This document shows positions 45,642-54,947 of a stretch of DNA of 64,000 bases, piece by piece (within the stretch, counting starts at the first letter, position 1; every line of letters begins with the position of its first letter). A program made the position numbers and the translations under genes. The stretch lies in NCBI GenBank assembly GCA_026707665.1, contig JAPOWK010000114.1, positions 62,001 to 126,000 on the forward strand. The letters are read 5' to 3'. Origin of the DNA: Chloroflexota bacterium (GTDB lineage Bacteria > Chloroflexota > Anaerolineae > Aggregatilineales > Phototrophicaceae). The notes under the pieces are model-generated. The model saw nothing but the letters and a program-made list of their open reading frames with translations, was not told where the DNA came from and made no database searches.

Positions 45642-48641
45642 CTAGAAATTCTCCAGTTGGCTCAAATCGGCTCGGCCTTTCTGCAGCGCCACGATTCGCT
45701 GCAGGAGCGCAATGCGGTTGTTGCGCAGTGCGATATCATCCGCATGAACCAGTACGTTATCGAAAAAGGCTGTTACCGCCGGGACCATACCTTCAAAGGC
45801 GCTGAGGAAGCCATCGATGTTGGCGTCCTGGCCAAGCCCGGCTGTCGACGATTGATAACTTTCGAACAGCGACTTCTCTTGCGCCTCTCGCAACAAATCC
45901 GGCGCCAACTCTTGCGGATCCTCGCTTCGAATGATGCGCGCGCAGCGGGCGAAGGCGTCCAGCAGCGCTTCCCAATCATCACGCTTGAGCCAGGCAGCCA
46001 ACTCGCGGACACCTTGCTTTGCCCGCGCCGGGTCATGCGCCTGCTCGCCCAAGACTGCATTGATGACATCGCGGGGGAATGCGGCCTTCTCGCCCAAGAG
46101 ATTATCGAGGCGACCGCGCAGGAAATCGACGAGCTGCTTCTTGACCACCCCATCGACCGCCACTGGCTGATCCGCAGCCACGCGCGCGATCAGTTTGCGC
46201 AGGTCGACCGATATCGACTGGTCCAGCAGAATCTGAATGATGCCCAAGGCGCTGCGCCGCAGCCCATAGGGATCGGAGGTGGATTTCGGCGCCAAGCCCA
46301 CCGCGAACAGGCCCACCAGGCTGTCCAGCTTGTCGGCAATCGCCAGCAAACGCCCGGCATCGCTCGCTGGCAGGATGTCGCCAGCTCCGCGCGGCAGCCA
46401 ATGCTCGAATATCGCCTGGGCAACGGCGGGCTCAATGCCTTCCCGCAGCGCGTACTCGCGCCCCATCACACCCTGCAGCGAAGTCATCTCCACCACCATG
46501 CTGGTCGCCAAATCGGCTTTGGCGATGGCGGCTGCGCCTTCGGCAAGTTCAATGACCGCTTCGTCATAGCCCAACAGGGCGCCCAATCCGGCAACGGATT
46601 CCGCCACGCGGTCATTCTTCTCGCGCATTGAGCCCAGCTCCGCCTGGAAGGTCAACGTGTCCAGGCGCGGTAGATAATCCTGCAGCGGCTTCTTGACATC
46701 GCCTTCGTAGAAGAACCGCGCATCGGAAAAGCGCGCTCGAATCACCTGCTCGTTGCCGCGAATCACCTGGTGAAGATGCCGGCAGTCGCCGTTGCGGACG
46801 CCGATGAAATAATTTATCAGTCGCCCCTGTTTGTCTTCCAACGCGAAGTAACGTTGATGCTTGCGCATCACTGTGACCAGCACATCACGCGGCAAGGCAA
46901 GATAGCTCGCGTCAAAGGCGCCGCGAAAGGCGGTCGGCGCTTCGACGAGGTTCGCGACTTCAGCCAGCAGATCCTCATCGGCCAGCGCGCGTCCGTCAAC
47001 TTCAGAAGCTAACGCGTGGACCTGACGCAGAATGTCCGCCTGACGCCCCTTGACTTCCAGCGCAATCCCTTGCCCTTTCATCACATTGACATACGAATTC
47101 GCATCCGCCAGCGATATCTCCGGCGAAGCCAATGGACGCAAGCCGCGCGTCACATTCCCGCTCGCGATGCCCGCGTATTCAAAGGGAATGACTGTCTCTC
47201 CAAACAGCGCCACAATCCAGCGGATCGGACGCGAGAAAGCGACGCCGCTTTCGTTCCAGCGCATTGACTTGTCGAACCTGATTCCCGCTATGAATTCCGG
47301 CAGCGTCTCCGCCAACACTTCGGCCGCTGGCCGACCCAGTGTGTGCACGAGCGCTGTGACATATCTGCCACCGTCCATTTCCTGAATTTGCAGGTCCGCG
47401 ACATCGACTCCCTTTCCGCGCGCGAATCCCTGCGCCGCCCGAGTCGGCTGACCATCGGCGTCATAAGCGCGATCCGCCGGCGGTCCCTTGGCGACGAATT
47501 CTTCATCCGCCTGTCTCGACGATACATCGCGCGCAATGACGACGATACGGCGAGGCGTCACGTATACTTCAATCCCGTCATGCGCCAAGCGCAATTCATC
47601 AAATAACGCCGGAGCGGCTGCCTTCGCCTGCGTCAACGCAGCCGCCACATCGTCAGCCGGCATCTCTTCGACGCCGATTTCGATCAGGATATCGGCCGCT
47701 TCAGCCGGCGGTTCGGGCATCTCCCCCGCCACTTGGGACGGCGCGCCGCGCCATCTATCGCTCATCTTCATCAGCGGATGGCCGAGCGCTTCCCGCCCGG
47801 CGACGTACTCTTTCGCAATCGTTCGCGTCATCTCGCGCATGCGCCGGAAGTAGTTCGCCCGCTCGGTGACCCCAATCGCGCCGCGTGTATCCAAGACGTT
47901 GAACAAATGGCTGCATTTCAGCACATAATCATACGCGGCGATCAGCGCATCGCCTTCCAGCGCCCCGGCGTACTCGCGCTCGTAGGTGTCGAAGACCGTC
48001 TTCAAGGCTTCGACATTGGCGACATCAAAGTAATAGCGGCAGTGCTCAACTTCGTCGCTGAACATCACATCGCCATAACTGACGCCGGCGAGCCAGTCGA
48101 TATCCCAGGCTGATTCCTTTCCCTGCAGCGCCAGAACGATCCGCTCGATGCCGTAAGTGATCTCAACGCTGACGGGATCGAGATTCATGCCGCCGGCCTG
48201 CTGGAAATAGGTGAATTGCGTGATCTCCTGCCCATCCAGCCAGACCTCCCAGCCCAGCCCCCAGGCGCCCAAAGCGGGCGACTCCCAGTTGTCCTCGACG
48301 AAGCGGATATCGTGCTCGCGCTGGTTGATGCCCAGGGCTTCCAGCGAAGCCAGATAGAGCTCCTGCGGATTGCCCGGATCCGGCTTCAGTATCACTTGAT
48401 ACTGGTAATATTTCTGCATGCGATTGGGGTTTTCGCCAAAGCGGCCGTCATCGGGACGAACCGATGGCTCGACATAGGCGACGCGCCAGGGTTCCGGTCC
48501 CAGCACGCGCAGGGTCGTCGCCGGATTGCCCGTGCCCGCCCCCACCTGCACATTATAGGGCTCCCATATTAGGCAGTCCTGCGCCGCCCAATACTCGTGC
48601 AACTTTAAGATAACCTGCTGGAATGTCAGAGGGGATCGCAT
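45642..48641 (-). CDS. glyQS: Glycyl-tRNA synthetase, alpha and beta subunits fused
   Basis: The 999-residue protein joins both subunits of the bacterial-type glycyl-tRNA synthetase. Residues 1 to about 290 are the catalytic alpha part ([19 protein letters not shown], then FTYFQQAGG). A Pro/Glu linker lies at about 305-320. From about 322 the beta part begins ([15 protein letters not shown]) and continues through the HD-like and anticodon-binding regions to ISQLENF-like ending LSQLENF. Most bacteria of this type keep glyQ and glyS separate; fusions are known, for example in Chlamydia. It lies upstream of dnaG-rpoD, as in several Gram-positive genomes. Confidence 0.95.
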   Translation of the reverse strand: MRSPLTFQQVILKLHEYWAAQDCLIWEPYNVQVGAGTGNPATTLRVLGPEPWRVAYVEPSVRPDDGRFGENPNRMQKYYQYQVILKPDPGNPQELYLASLEALGINQREHDIRFVEDNWESPALGAWGLGWEVWLDGQEITQFTYFQQAGGMNLDPVSVEITYGIERIVLALQGKESAWDIDWLAGVSYGDVMFSDEVEHCRYYFDVANVEALKTVFDTYEREYAGALEGDALIAAYDYVLKCSHLFNVLDTRGAIGVTERANYFRRMREMTRTIAKEYVAGREALGHPLMKMSDRWRGAPSQVAGEMPEPPAEAADILIEIGVEEMPADDVAAALTQAKAAAPALFDELRLAHDGIEVYVTPRRIVVIARDVSSRQADEEFVAKGPPADRAYDADGQPTRAAQGFARGKGVDVADLQIQEMDGGRYVTALVHTLGRPAAEVLAETLPEFIAGIRFDKSMRWNESGVAFSRPIRWIVALFGETVIPFEYAGIASGNVTRGLRPLASPEISLADANSYVNVMKGQGIALEVKGRQADILRQVHALASEVDGRALADEDLLAEVANLVEAPTAFRGAFDASYLALPRDVLVTVMRKHQRYFALEDKQGRLINYFIGVRNGDCRHLHQVIRGNEQVIRARFSDARFFYEGDVKKPLQDYLPRLDTLTFQAELGSMREKNDRVAESVAGLGALLGYDEAVIELAEGAAAIAKADLATSMVVEMTSLQGVMGREYALREGIEPAVAQAIFEHWLPRGAGDILPASDAGRLLAIADKLDSLVGLFAVGLAPKSTSDPYGLRRSALGIIQILLDQSISVDLRKLIARVAADQPVAVDGVVKKQLVDFLRGRLDNLLGEKAAFPRDVINAVLGEQAHDPARAKQGVRELAAWLKRDDWEALLDAFARCARIIRSEDPQELAPDLLREAQEKSLFESYQSSTAGLGQDANIDGFLSAFEGMVPAVTAFFDNVLVHADDIALRNNRIALLQRIVALQKGRADLSQLENF

Positions 48642-48682
48642 TCCGCTTCCTGACCGTCGCTTATGTGGATATTCACGCCAGC

Positions 48683-48688
48683 ATTATA
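48683..48688 (-). promoter_or_regulatory. Putative -10 box of glyQS
   Basis: A perfect TATAAT on the minus strand lies about 41 bases before the glyQS ATG. A matching -35 is not evident. No T-box motif is seen in the leader. Confidence 0.35.
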
Positions 48689-48717
48689 GGGGCGAGCGCC
48701 TCACTTGACGAGGGCGG

Positions 48718-48745
48718 CAGGCGGCGTGAACCAGCAGGCCGCCTG
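48718..48745. repeat. GC-rich inverted repeat after the DUF4340 gene
   Basis: CAGGCGGC and GCCGCCTG form a perfect 8-bp stem with a 12-base loop, 15 bases past the DUF4340 stop. There is no T-run on the minus strand, so it may be a 3'-end hairpin or a weak terminator. Confidence 0.4.
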
Positions 48746-48759
48746 TGGGGCTCCCCTTC

Positions 48760-49851
48760 CTAATTCATTGGGGTGGATACCGCGGCGGGATCGAATGCCG
48801 CCTCTCCGTCAGCCTCAGGCGCCTTGATCAGGTCCGTCCGCTTGATGTCGTTGAATGCATTGAACACCGTGTCGCGCGCCAGAACGTAGTATTCGGCGTC
48901 AGAGGACTTAAGAACGACGCCATCTTCCAATTTCGCGCCGAAAGTCAATGTAAAGGCTTCTTCCGTGTACGTGGGCTCGGGCACACTAGTATCGTCCTCT
49001 GATTGTTCGTCCGCGCTGTCAGACGCCTTGTCCGAATCTTCCACCTCGGCCGGTTCGTCCACTTCGACGAGTTTGCGGTAACGCACCTGAACCCTGACCC
49101 GTGGATCAGACAGTTCATATTCATCCAGCGCCGCGAGCCCGAGCGGCTCCAGCATACGGATCGTCGCCGCATTGCGCAGGATGATGGGCAGCTTCGTGTC
49201 TTCGAGGACCTCGTCTTCGCCCAAGCCAGCATAGGTCAGGCTATCGCCAGCGCGCACGAAGGTGAATTGGCCGTCGCTATTTTCTACCGTGATTGCCAGC
49301 ACATCGTCTTGCGCCACGCTGACATAACTGGCGTCGACCCAGCTCGATATCTGCGTGGAGAAGTCCCAGGAGTTGAGTCCGACGCCCAGGTAAACATGGT
49401 CTTCACCGGCTCGCCGAACATAGACGGCGTCGGCGCCGCCACTGCCGCCAAGTATGAGCTCGGCGCTCGCATTTTCACTTTCGAGATGAATCTTCCGGCG
49501 GAATTCTTCATCGTCGACCTCTAGTCGCGTGAAATTGGCCGGATTCGTCGCCACCAGCCGTCGCGTATCCAGGCTCGCGATCTTATCGAGCAGCCCCTCC
49601 ACCTTGTTGCCATCGACCGGGAAATCGTCTGCGTCAGGGAGCGCCCAGCCAGCTTCGCTTCGCGCGACCGTCACTTCAGTGCCCAGGTCATCGCTGAAAC
49701 TGAGGCGATCAATTTCAGCGGCGCTCATGCCAATCAGGATCGGCTCAACCAGGCGCGCTTGCCCGCCGGAAGAGGTCGCGACCGCGATCGCCAGCAAGAC
49801 AAGCTGAACAAGCAATATGACGAGCAGCAGAACGTTGCCACGACTCAACAT
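48760..49851 (-). CDS. DUF4340 membrane-anchored protein
   Basis: The 363-residue protein has one N-terminal membrane helix (about 7-27) and a long external part with beta strands, including WALPDADDFPVDGNKVEGLL, which is typical of DUF4340. An acidic Asp/Ser/Glu linker (about 270-295) interrupts the C-terminal half. DUF4340 genes often follow GldG-type ABC genes, as here: its start overlaps the GldFG stop by 7 bases. It is likely an accessory subunit of that transporter; its biochemical role is unknown. Confidence 0.85.
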   Translation of the reverse strand: MLSRGNVLLLVILLVQLVLLAIAVATSSGGQARLVEPILIGMSAAEIDRLSFSDDLGTEVTVARSEAGWALPDADDFPVDGNKVEGLLDKIASLDTRRLVATNPANFTRLEVDDEEFRRKIHLESENASAELILGGSGGADAVYVRRAGEDHVYLGVGLNSWDFSTQISSWVDASYVSVAQDDVLAITVENSDGQFTFVRAGDSLTYAGLGEDEVLEDTKLPIILRNAATIRMLEPLGLAALDEYELSDPRVRVQVRYRKLVEVDEPAEVEDSDKASDSADEQSEDDTSVPEPTYTEEAFTLTFGAKLEDGVVLKSSDAEYYVLARDTVFNAFNDIKRTDLIKAPEADGEAAFDPAAVSTPMN

Positions 49852-52793
49852 GATGCGTCTCCCTGGCTTATTTCACTGGCCGTCTCAACAGCGGCGCTTT
49901 CATCTTCGAGCCTCTCGGGAGTGCCTGTCCGCGGAACAAGCGCCATCGGCTGCTCCGCCCGGCGCTGTATCTGCCAGACGACGGCGATGGCGATCAAACC
50001 GATGATGGCGACCGCGTAGTTGATCAGCACCCAGCGGTCTTGCGCTTCCTGGCTGATGGCCGGCAAAATGCGCGCCACACTGCCGCGGCTGCGAATGGAC
50101 GCCAGCGACAAATCTTCGCTGAACCAGTCAATCGCGTTGGCGATCAACTGCAGATTGCTTACGAAACGATCGCCCGCGAAGTTCGCCGAGATCTGATAAA
50201 CGGTGTCATTGACGAATTCGGAACTGCCGAGAACGATGATGCGCGTGCCCTCTGGTGAACGCTCGATCAAGCCGATCGGCTCAGCCGCGGCTCGCCCTGG
50301 ATCAGCCGTCAGTTCGGCTTCAGCGCTTTCGAAGGGCGATGGCTTGTCGACGAAGTAGCTGCTGAAGGAAGACTCGACCGCCACCGCCAAGGGGTAGGAC
50401 GACAATTCGTCGCCTACTGCGAATCCGAACTCGGGATACAATTCCAGGTTCGGCTGCGGGTCAGCGACCGTCGTCTCCCAGGAGGCGTCGCTGGATCGAA
50501 TCAAGGTGGTCACGCGGGCATCGGTCAAGATCGATTCATCTACGGTCACCGGCGATGCCCAGCTCATGGTCGCCAGCGGCAAGCTGTTGACCACGGGACT
50601 ATCGGCGTCCAAGCCGTTCGGGCGCACATCAATAAAGAAGGGATAATCCAGCGCCTGTATCTCGGTGACGATCATGTCACCGACGTCGCGCTGCGTCTGC
50701 ATCGGGAAAGGCGCGTTCTGTAGATCCATCACCAAGCTGTCGCCGATAATGATGCCGTAGCTCTCAAGCAGGTCCTCGACGCCGTTTTCGTTGGGGTCGA
50801 GCAGCAAGGTCCCGGCGTAGGGATCAACGCCCAGCCGATAATGCCCGGCCGCCACCACCAGCGACCCGCCGCGCATGACGTATTGATCAATGGCGTAGCG
50901 CTGCCTGTCGCTCAGGCTATGGGGCGACATCAATATGAGCGCATCCACATCGGCGGAAAGCTGCCCCTCTTCCAGCGTCACGCGCCGCAGCTCATACGAT
51001 TCGCGCAGCGTCCCCTCGAGAATGCTGTACTGCTGCAGGCTCGGCATCGGCTGCCCAAACTGGTCGGTCCTCTGCGCCGGCGGCGTCCACAAGCCGATCA
51101 CCTTCAAGAAACCGGAAGACGACCGTTTCAGCGCCGCTTCAATCGCGCTGCGTATCTCCGCCTGGCTGAGATCGCCAGAGGGATAAACCACCTGGATCTC
51201 GCCGCCCGCCTCGACCACCAGATGCAGGTAAAAGGTCTCAGTTGAAAAGAAGCTCGTCGGCACCGCCTGAATCTGGTAGCGGTCGAATAGCTCCTGATCG
51301 CTAATACCTGCATCCGGCGCCGACATATCAACCACGACGAAGTCCACGCTTGTCGGGTTGGCTTCGGCAATCTCAGCTGTCACCTCTTGCATGGTCTCGG
51401 AGACCTGCGCCATCGTCCCCGGCAAAGTCGCCGACGAGAGGTAAAGGGTCAGCTGCGCCGGCTGATCGAGCGAGGCAAGCACCGCTTCCAGGCTTTGGAA
51501 ACCATAAACGACGCGCTGAATGCTGCTCGTCAGATCGTATTCCAGGTTGCGCAGGCGCACCTCGAAGCCCAGGGGCGTATCGACCACTTCGATGACTTCG
51601 GAAAAATTGAGGGCGGCGCTCTGGTCGCCATAGGCAATCAGCACGTCAAAGTACACATTGACCAGCGACAATCCGCCGCGATCGTTGACCTGCAAAGGCG
51701 TCGGTCGAATCCCATGGATCTGATTCGCCTCGCGCTCCAAATCCGGATCCGTCAGCGGATCGACAAATTCCAGCTTCAGCATGCCATTCGACGCCAGCTC
51801 ATATTCGCGCAGCGTGTCCTGGATGCGCGGGACCAGCGGCGAAAGCAGCGGATGGCTCTCCTCGCTGAAATAGCCACGGACCAGCAGCGGTTCCTGCAAA
51901 CCCGCCAGCAGATTCCTCGTGACATCAGACAGGCTATATTCGCTGTGCTGCGTCAAGTCCAGGCGAGCGGCCTTCGCGGGCGCGATCAGCAAGTTAAAGA
52001 CCAGCAGATTCAAAGCGACCAGCGCCAGAGCGACGCCGCCATTCAAGCGATGAGCGCGCAGGTGAGCGCCCCGGCTCCAGCGCTTGCCGTCCAACGACAA
52101 AATGTTGCAAGCCAGGAAAAAGATGGCGAGCGAAAGGTAATAGACCAGATCGCGCAAGTCGATGACGCCTCGTTCGATGCTCTCGAAGCGGCTGCCCGTG
52201 CCGAATTGACGCAACAGGTCTCCGGTCGCAGCGCCGAAAAGATCGGTGATGACGGGCGAGCCAATCGCCTGCAGCAAACCGCAAATGAATGCCGTCCCAA
52301 TCAGCGCGACCAACTGGTTGTCGGTGCGCGATGACACAAACAGCCCGATGGCGATATAACTCGAGGCGAGCAAAAGCGCCGCCAGATAACCGCCGATGAC
52401 CGGTCCCCAGTCCAGATTGCCTAGCGACTGCACGGTCAGCGGCAGGAAAAGCGTCAAGCCAAGCGACAACGCGACCAGGGCAAGCGCGGAAAGGAACTTG
52501 CCGGCGACCAATTCGCTCAGGCGCACCGGCATCGTCAGCAGCACCTGCAAGTTGCCGCTCTCTTCCTCGCGGCTCCACTGATGCATCGTCAGCGCCGAGA
52601 CCAGCAAGATCATCAGCAGCGGCATCCACTCAAACAGCGCCCGCACATCGGCAACGCGGCGCGCGAAGAAGGAATCGACCCAGAAAAATACGAAGAGCGT
52701 CAGCACCAGGAAGACGCCGACGAAGATCAACGCCATCGGCGAGCCGAAATAAAGCTTCAGCTCCTTTCCCGCTATCGAGAGTATCTTCTTCAT
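49845..52793 (-). CDS. GldF-GldG fusion: ABC-2 permease joined to auxiliary domain
   Basis: The 982-residue protein joins two usual neighbours. Residues 1 to about 245 are an ABC-2 permease with six hydrophobic segments, starting KKILSIAGKELKLYFGSP. From about 255 a membrane helix leads into a large external GldG-type region (DLTQHSEYSLSDVTRNLL, then LILMSPHSLSDRQRYAIDQY). A final helix lies near 935-955. It pairs with the ATPase encoded 9 bases upstream. In Bacteroidota GldAFG supports gliding; elsewhere the substrate is unknown, so a motility role here is only possible. Confidence 0.88.
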   Translation of the reverse strand: MKKILSIAGKELKLYFGSPMALIFVGVFLVLTLFVFFWVDSFFARRVADVRALFEWMPLLMILLVSALTMHQWSREEESGNLQVLLTMPVRLSELVAGKFLSALALVALSLGLTLFLPLTVQSLGNLDWGPVIGGYLAALLLASSYIAIGLFVSSRTDNQLVALIGTAFICGLLQAIGSPVITDLFGAATGDLLRQFGTGSRFESIERGVIDLRDLVYYLSLAIFFLACNILSLDGKRWSRGAHLRAHRLNGGVALALVALNLLVFNLLIAPAKAARLDLTQHSEYSLSDVTRNLLAGLQEPLLVRGYFSEESHPLLSPLVPRIQDTLREYELASNGMLKLEFVDPLTDPDLEREANQIHGIRPTPLQVNDRGGLSLVNVYFDVLIAYGDQSAALNFSEVIEVVDTPLGFEVRLRNLEYDLTSSIQRVVYGFQSLEAVLASLDQPAQLTLYLSSATLPGTMAQVSETMQEVTAEIAEANPTSVDFVVVDMSAPDAGISDQELFDRYQIQAVPTSFFSTETFYLHLVVEAGGEIQVVYPSGDLSQAEIRSAIEAALKRSSSGFLKVIGLWTPPAQRTDQFGQPMPSLQQYSILEGTLRESYELRRVTLEEGQLSADVDALILMSPHSLSDRQRYAIDQYVMRGGSLVVAAGHYRLGVDPYAGTLLLDPNENGVEDLLESYGIIIGDSLVMDLQNAPFPMQTQRDVGDMIVTEIQALDYPFFIDVRPNGLDADSPVVNSLPLATMSWASPVTVDESILTDARVTTLIRSSDASWETTVADPQPNLELYPEFGFAVGDELSSYPLAVAVESSFSSYFVDKPSPFESAEAELTADPGRAAAEPIGLIERSPEGTRIIVLGSSEFVNDTVYQISANFAGDRFVSNLQLIANAIDWFSEDLSLASIRSRGSVARILPAISQEAQDRWVLINYAVAIIGLIAIAVVWQIQRRAEQPMALVPRTGTPERLEDESAAVETASEISQGDASC

Positions 52794-52802
52794 CGACGCC
52801 TC

Positions 52803-53717
52803 CTATGCCGTGGTCGCCAGCTGATTGAAGAAGGCTTCGAGCGTGACCGTATCGCGGCGCAACTCGCGCAAAGGCCAGTTTCGGTTGCGCGCGATGGCGT
52901 AGACACTCGGCGTGATATCGGCGGAGCTGGTGATTCGATAAGCCGGATAATCATCGCTCGAACGTAGCAGTTGAACCCGCGAAATGCCCTCCAGCAAAGC
53001 CAGCGCCGCTTCAACCTCTTCGTTTTCTTGCTCCAGCACGAGTGTGGCGTCATGGCTCATGCTCAATTCGCGCAGGCTCTGATCGGCTCGCACCTCGCCG
53101 TTGATGATGATGATGACACGGTCGCAGATAGCCTCCACTTCGGACAGGATATGCGACGAAAAGAGAACCGTGCTGTTTCGCGCCAGCGACTTTATCAAAG
53201 CGCGGATTTCAACGATTTGCGTCGGATCCAAGCCCACCGTCGGTTCGTCCAGGATGAGAAAGGGTGGCTTGTGCAAGATCGCCTGCGCCAAGCCAACCCG
53301 CTGCCGCAGCCCCTTGCTTAACGAAGCAATCGGCCGGGTCAGATAATCCTCCAAGCCGGCGCCATAGACCGCGTCCGACAGCAAGGGAATGAAATCAGAG
53401 TTCGCTATGCCTCGCAGTTCCGCCATCATGACGAGATAAGCCTGAACTGACAGCTCAGGATAAAGCGGCGTATTCTCCGACAAATAGCCGAGCTTCGCTT
53501 GCACCGCATGCAATTCGGTCAAGACGTTCTTTCCATCAATCTCAACCGATCCCTCATCCGGATGCAGAAAGCCGGTGATGATCTTGATCGCAGTTGATTT
53601 GCCCGCGCCATTGGGACCGAGCAAGCCCACGATCTCGCCCGGCTGAATATCAAAGCTGACGTCGTGCAGCGCGCGTATGCTGCCGTAGCTCTTGGCAATG
53701 TTACGCACTGAAATCAC
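52803..53717 (-). CDS. ABC transporter ATPase (GldA-like)
   Basis: The ATPase of about 304 residues has Walker A GPNGAGKST (about 36-44), signature LSKGLRQRVGLAQA and Walker B FLILDEPTVGLDP. A C-terminal extension of about 90 residues is typical of the ABC-2 CcmA/GldA class. It would energise the GldFG permease encoded next. The frame begins at a TTG (53723), but GTG at 53717 has AAGGA 8 bases upstream and is preferred. Confidence 0.9.
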   Translation of the reverse strand: MISVRNIAKSYGSIRALHDVSFDIQPGEIVGLLGPNGAGKSTAIKIITGFLHPDEGSVEIDGKNVLTELHAVQAKLGYLSENTPLYPELSVQAYLVMMAELRGIANSDFIPLLSDAVYGAGLEDYLTRPIASLSKGLRQRVGLAQAILHKPPFLILDEPTVGLDPTQIVEIRALIKSLARNSTVLFSSHILSEVEAICDRVIIIINGEVRADQSLRELSMSHDATLVLEQENEEVEAALALLEGISRVQLLRSSDDYPAYRITSSADITPSVYAIARNRNWPLRELRRDTVTLEAFFNQLATTA

Positions 53718-53808
53718 AGGCAATATCCTTTCCCCTCGTCGACCTACAAGTGCCTACGTCTACTGCTGGCCAGAATTGACCGCCATGATAGAAATCAGGC
53801 GCGAAAAA

Positions 53809-53838
53809 TCTATACGGAATCTTTAAACAAAGTGTAAA
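53809..53838 (-). promoter_or_regulatory. Candidate promoter of the GldA/GldFG/DUF4340 operon
   Basis: On the minus strand TTTACA (53833-53838) and TATAGA (53809-53814) are spaced by 18 bases, about 90 bases before the ATPase start and just after the sugar-kinase stop. Confidence 0.4.
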
Positions 53839-53849
53839 CTCTCGCCGAA

Positions 53850-54797
53850 TCAAAGCGGCTCAATTTCGATCCGCGTTTGTCGCAGGACTTCCCGATAGCG
53901 ACCGTAAGGGAACTGCGCGCCACCGGCGTACAAGGCGTTTACCGTGCCGGTGGCGACGCCGCAGCGAAGCGCCTCGGCGATATCCTTCCCCGCGGCCAAG
54001 GCGGTGACAATGCCAGCATGCAGGCAATCGCCGCTGGCGATCGGATCGACCGGTTGAATCGCCGGCGGCCGCCCTGTCACAATCCGATTCTCCGTCACCA
54101 GCAAGGCGCCTTCCGCGCCCAGGGACACGACCACAATGCGCGAGCCCGCGTCGATCAACTTTGTCGCCGCCCTTATGATGTCCCTGGTCCGGCGCAGCTC
54201 CATCCCGAGCGCCGCCGCGATCTCATCGCGGTTGACCTTGATCGCGAATGGTTTGGCTTGAATAGCATTCCTCAAAGCCGCCTTGCTGCTATCAACCCAG
54301 ACGCGCGCGCCCATTCGCTTCAAGCGCGCGATTAACCCGCCAGGCGCGTCAGCCGGCGCGCCCAGCGGTATGCTGCCGCAGAGACAGACCGCGCTCACAT
54401 CCTCGCGTTCAGCTGCGCGGCAAATGTCAGCGGCCAGCGCCTGCCAGTCCGCGGGAGTGATAAGACCGGACTCGTTGATCACCGTCGATACGCCGTCCTG
54501 ATTGGCGATAATCGTGCAAGCCCGCGTCTCGCCGTTGAAGCTTGTCCATTCAGCCTCATAGCCGTCTTCGGCCCACATAGCGGCGATCATGCGCCCGGTG
54601 TGACCGCCGAGCAGCCCCATCGCCAGTGGCGCTCCGCCAAGAATCTTTACCGCCCGCGCCACATTCAAGCCCTTGCCGCCCGGCACCGTAATCGCTCGAT
54701 CAATCCGTGAAATATGACCAACGGCGAAGTCCGGCACTACCATCGTCCGGTCCAACGCGGCATTGGGCGTCACACAAATGATTTTCTTTCGCTTCAT
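53850..54797 (-). CDS. PfkB-family sugar-phosphate kinase (1-phosphofructokinase type)
   Basis: The 315-residue kinase resembles FruK/LacC: TPNAALDRTMVVPDF at the start, the sugar-binding GGKGLNVARAVKILGG (about 40) and the catalytic-base motif, here ASGDCLHAG in place of the usual GSGD, near 245. It should phosphorylate fructose-1-phosphate or tagatose-6-phosphate, but no PTS or aldolase gene is nearby to decide. The frame extends to 54857, but ATG 54797 with AGGA at a 7-base distance begins the conserved part. Confidence 0.85.
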   Translation of the reverse strand: MKRKKIICVTPNAALDRTMVVPDFAVGHISRIDRAITVPGGKGLNVARAVKILGGAPLAMGLLGGHTGRMIAAMWAEDGYEAEWTSFNGETRACTIIANQDGVSTVINESGLITPADWQALAADICRAAEREDVSAVCLCGSIPLGAPADAPGGLIARLKRMGARVWVDSSKAALRNAIQAKPFAIKVNRDEIAAALGMELRRTRDIIRAATKLIDAGSRIVVVSLGAEGALLVTENRIVTGRPPAIQPVDPIASGDCLHAGIVTALAAGKDIAEALRCGVATGTVNALYAGGAQFPYGRYREVLRQTRIEIEPL

Positions 54798-54947
54798 TCC
54801 ATTTTCCTGGCGCGACCCTGCCATTCGAAACTTACAACAGACGCCCGCTCTCATCAAGACGACGCCTTGCCGACGCCGATGCCGGCTCAGCGCCTGCGTC
54901 TAGTCCTGCTTCATTCTCCAAGTTAGAATGACCTTAAGCAACCTGAC

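Noticed and set aside
45579..46631. A 350-codon plus-strand open frame
   Set aside because: It is antisense to the beta part of glyQS and shows no domain.
48642..48759. T-box riboswitch before glyQS
   Set aside because: The leader is short and lacks the T-box sequence and a specifier stem.
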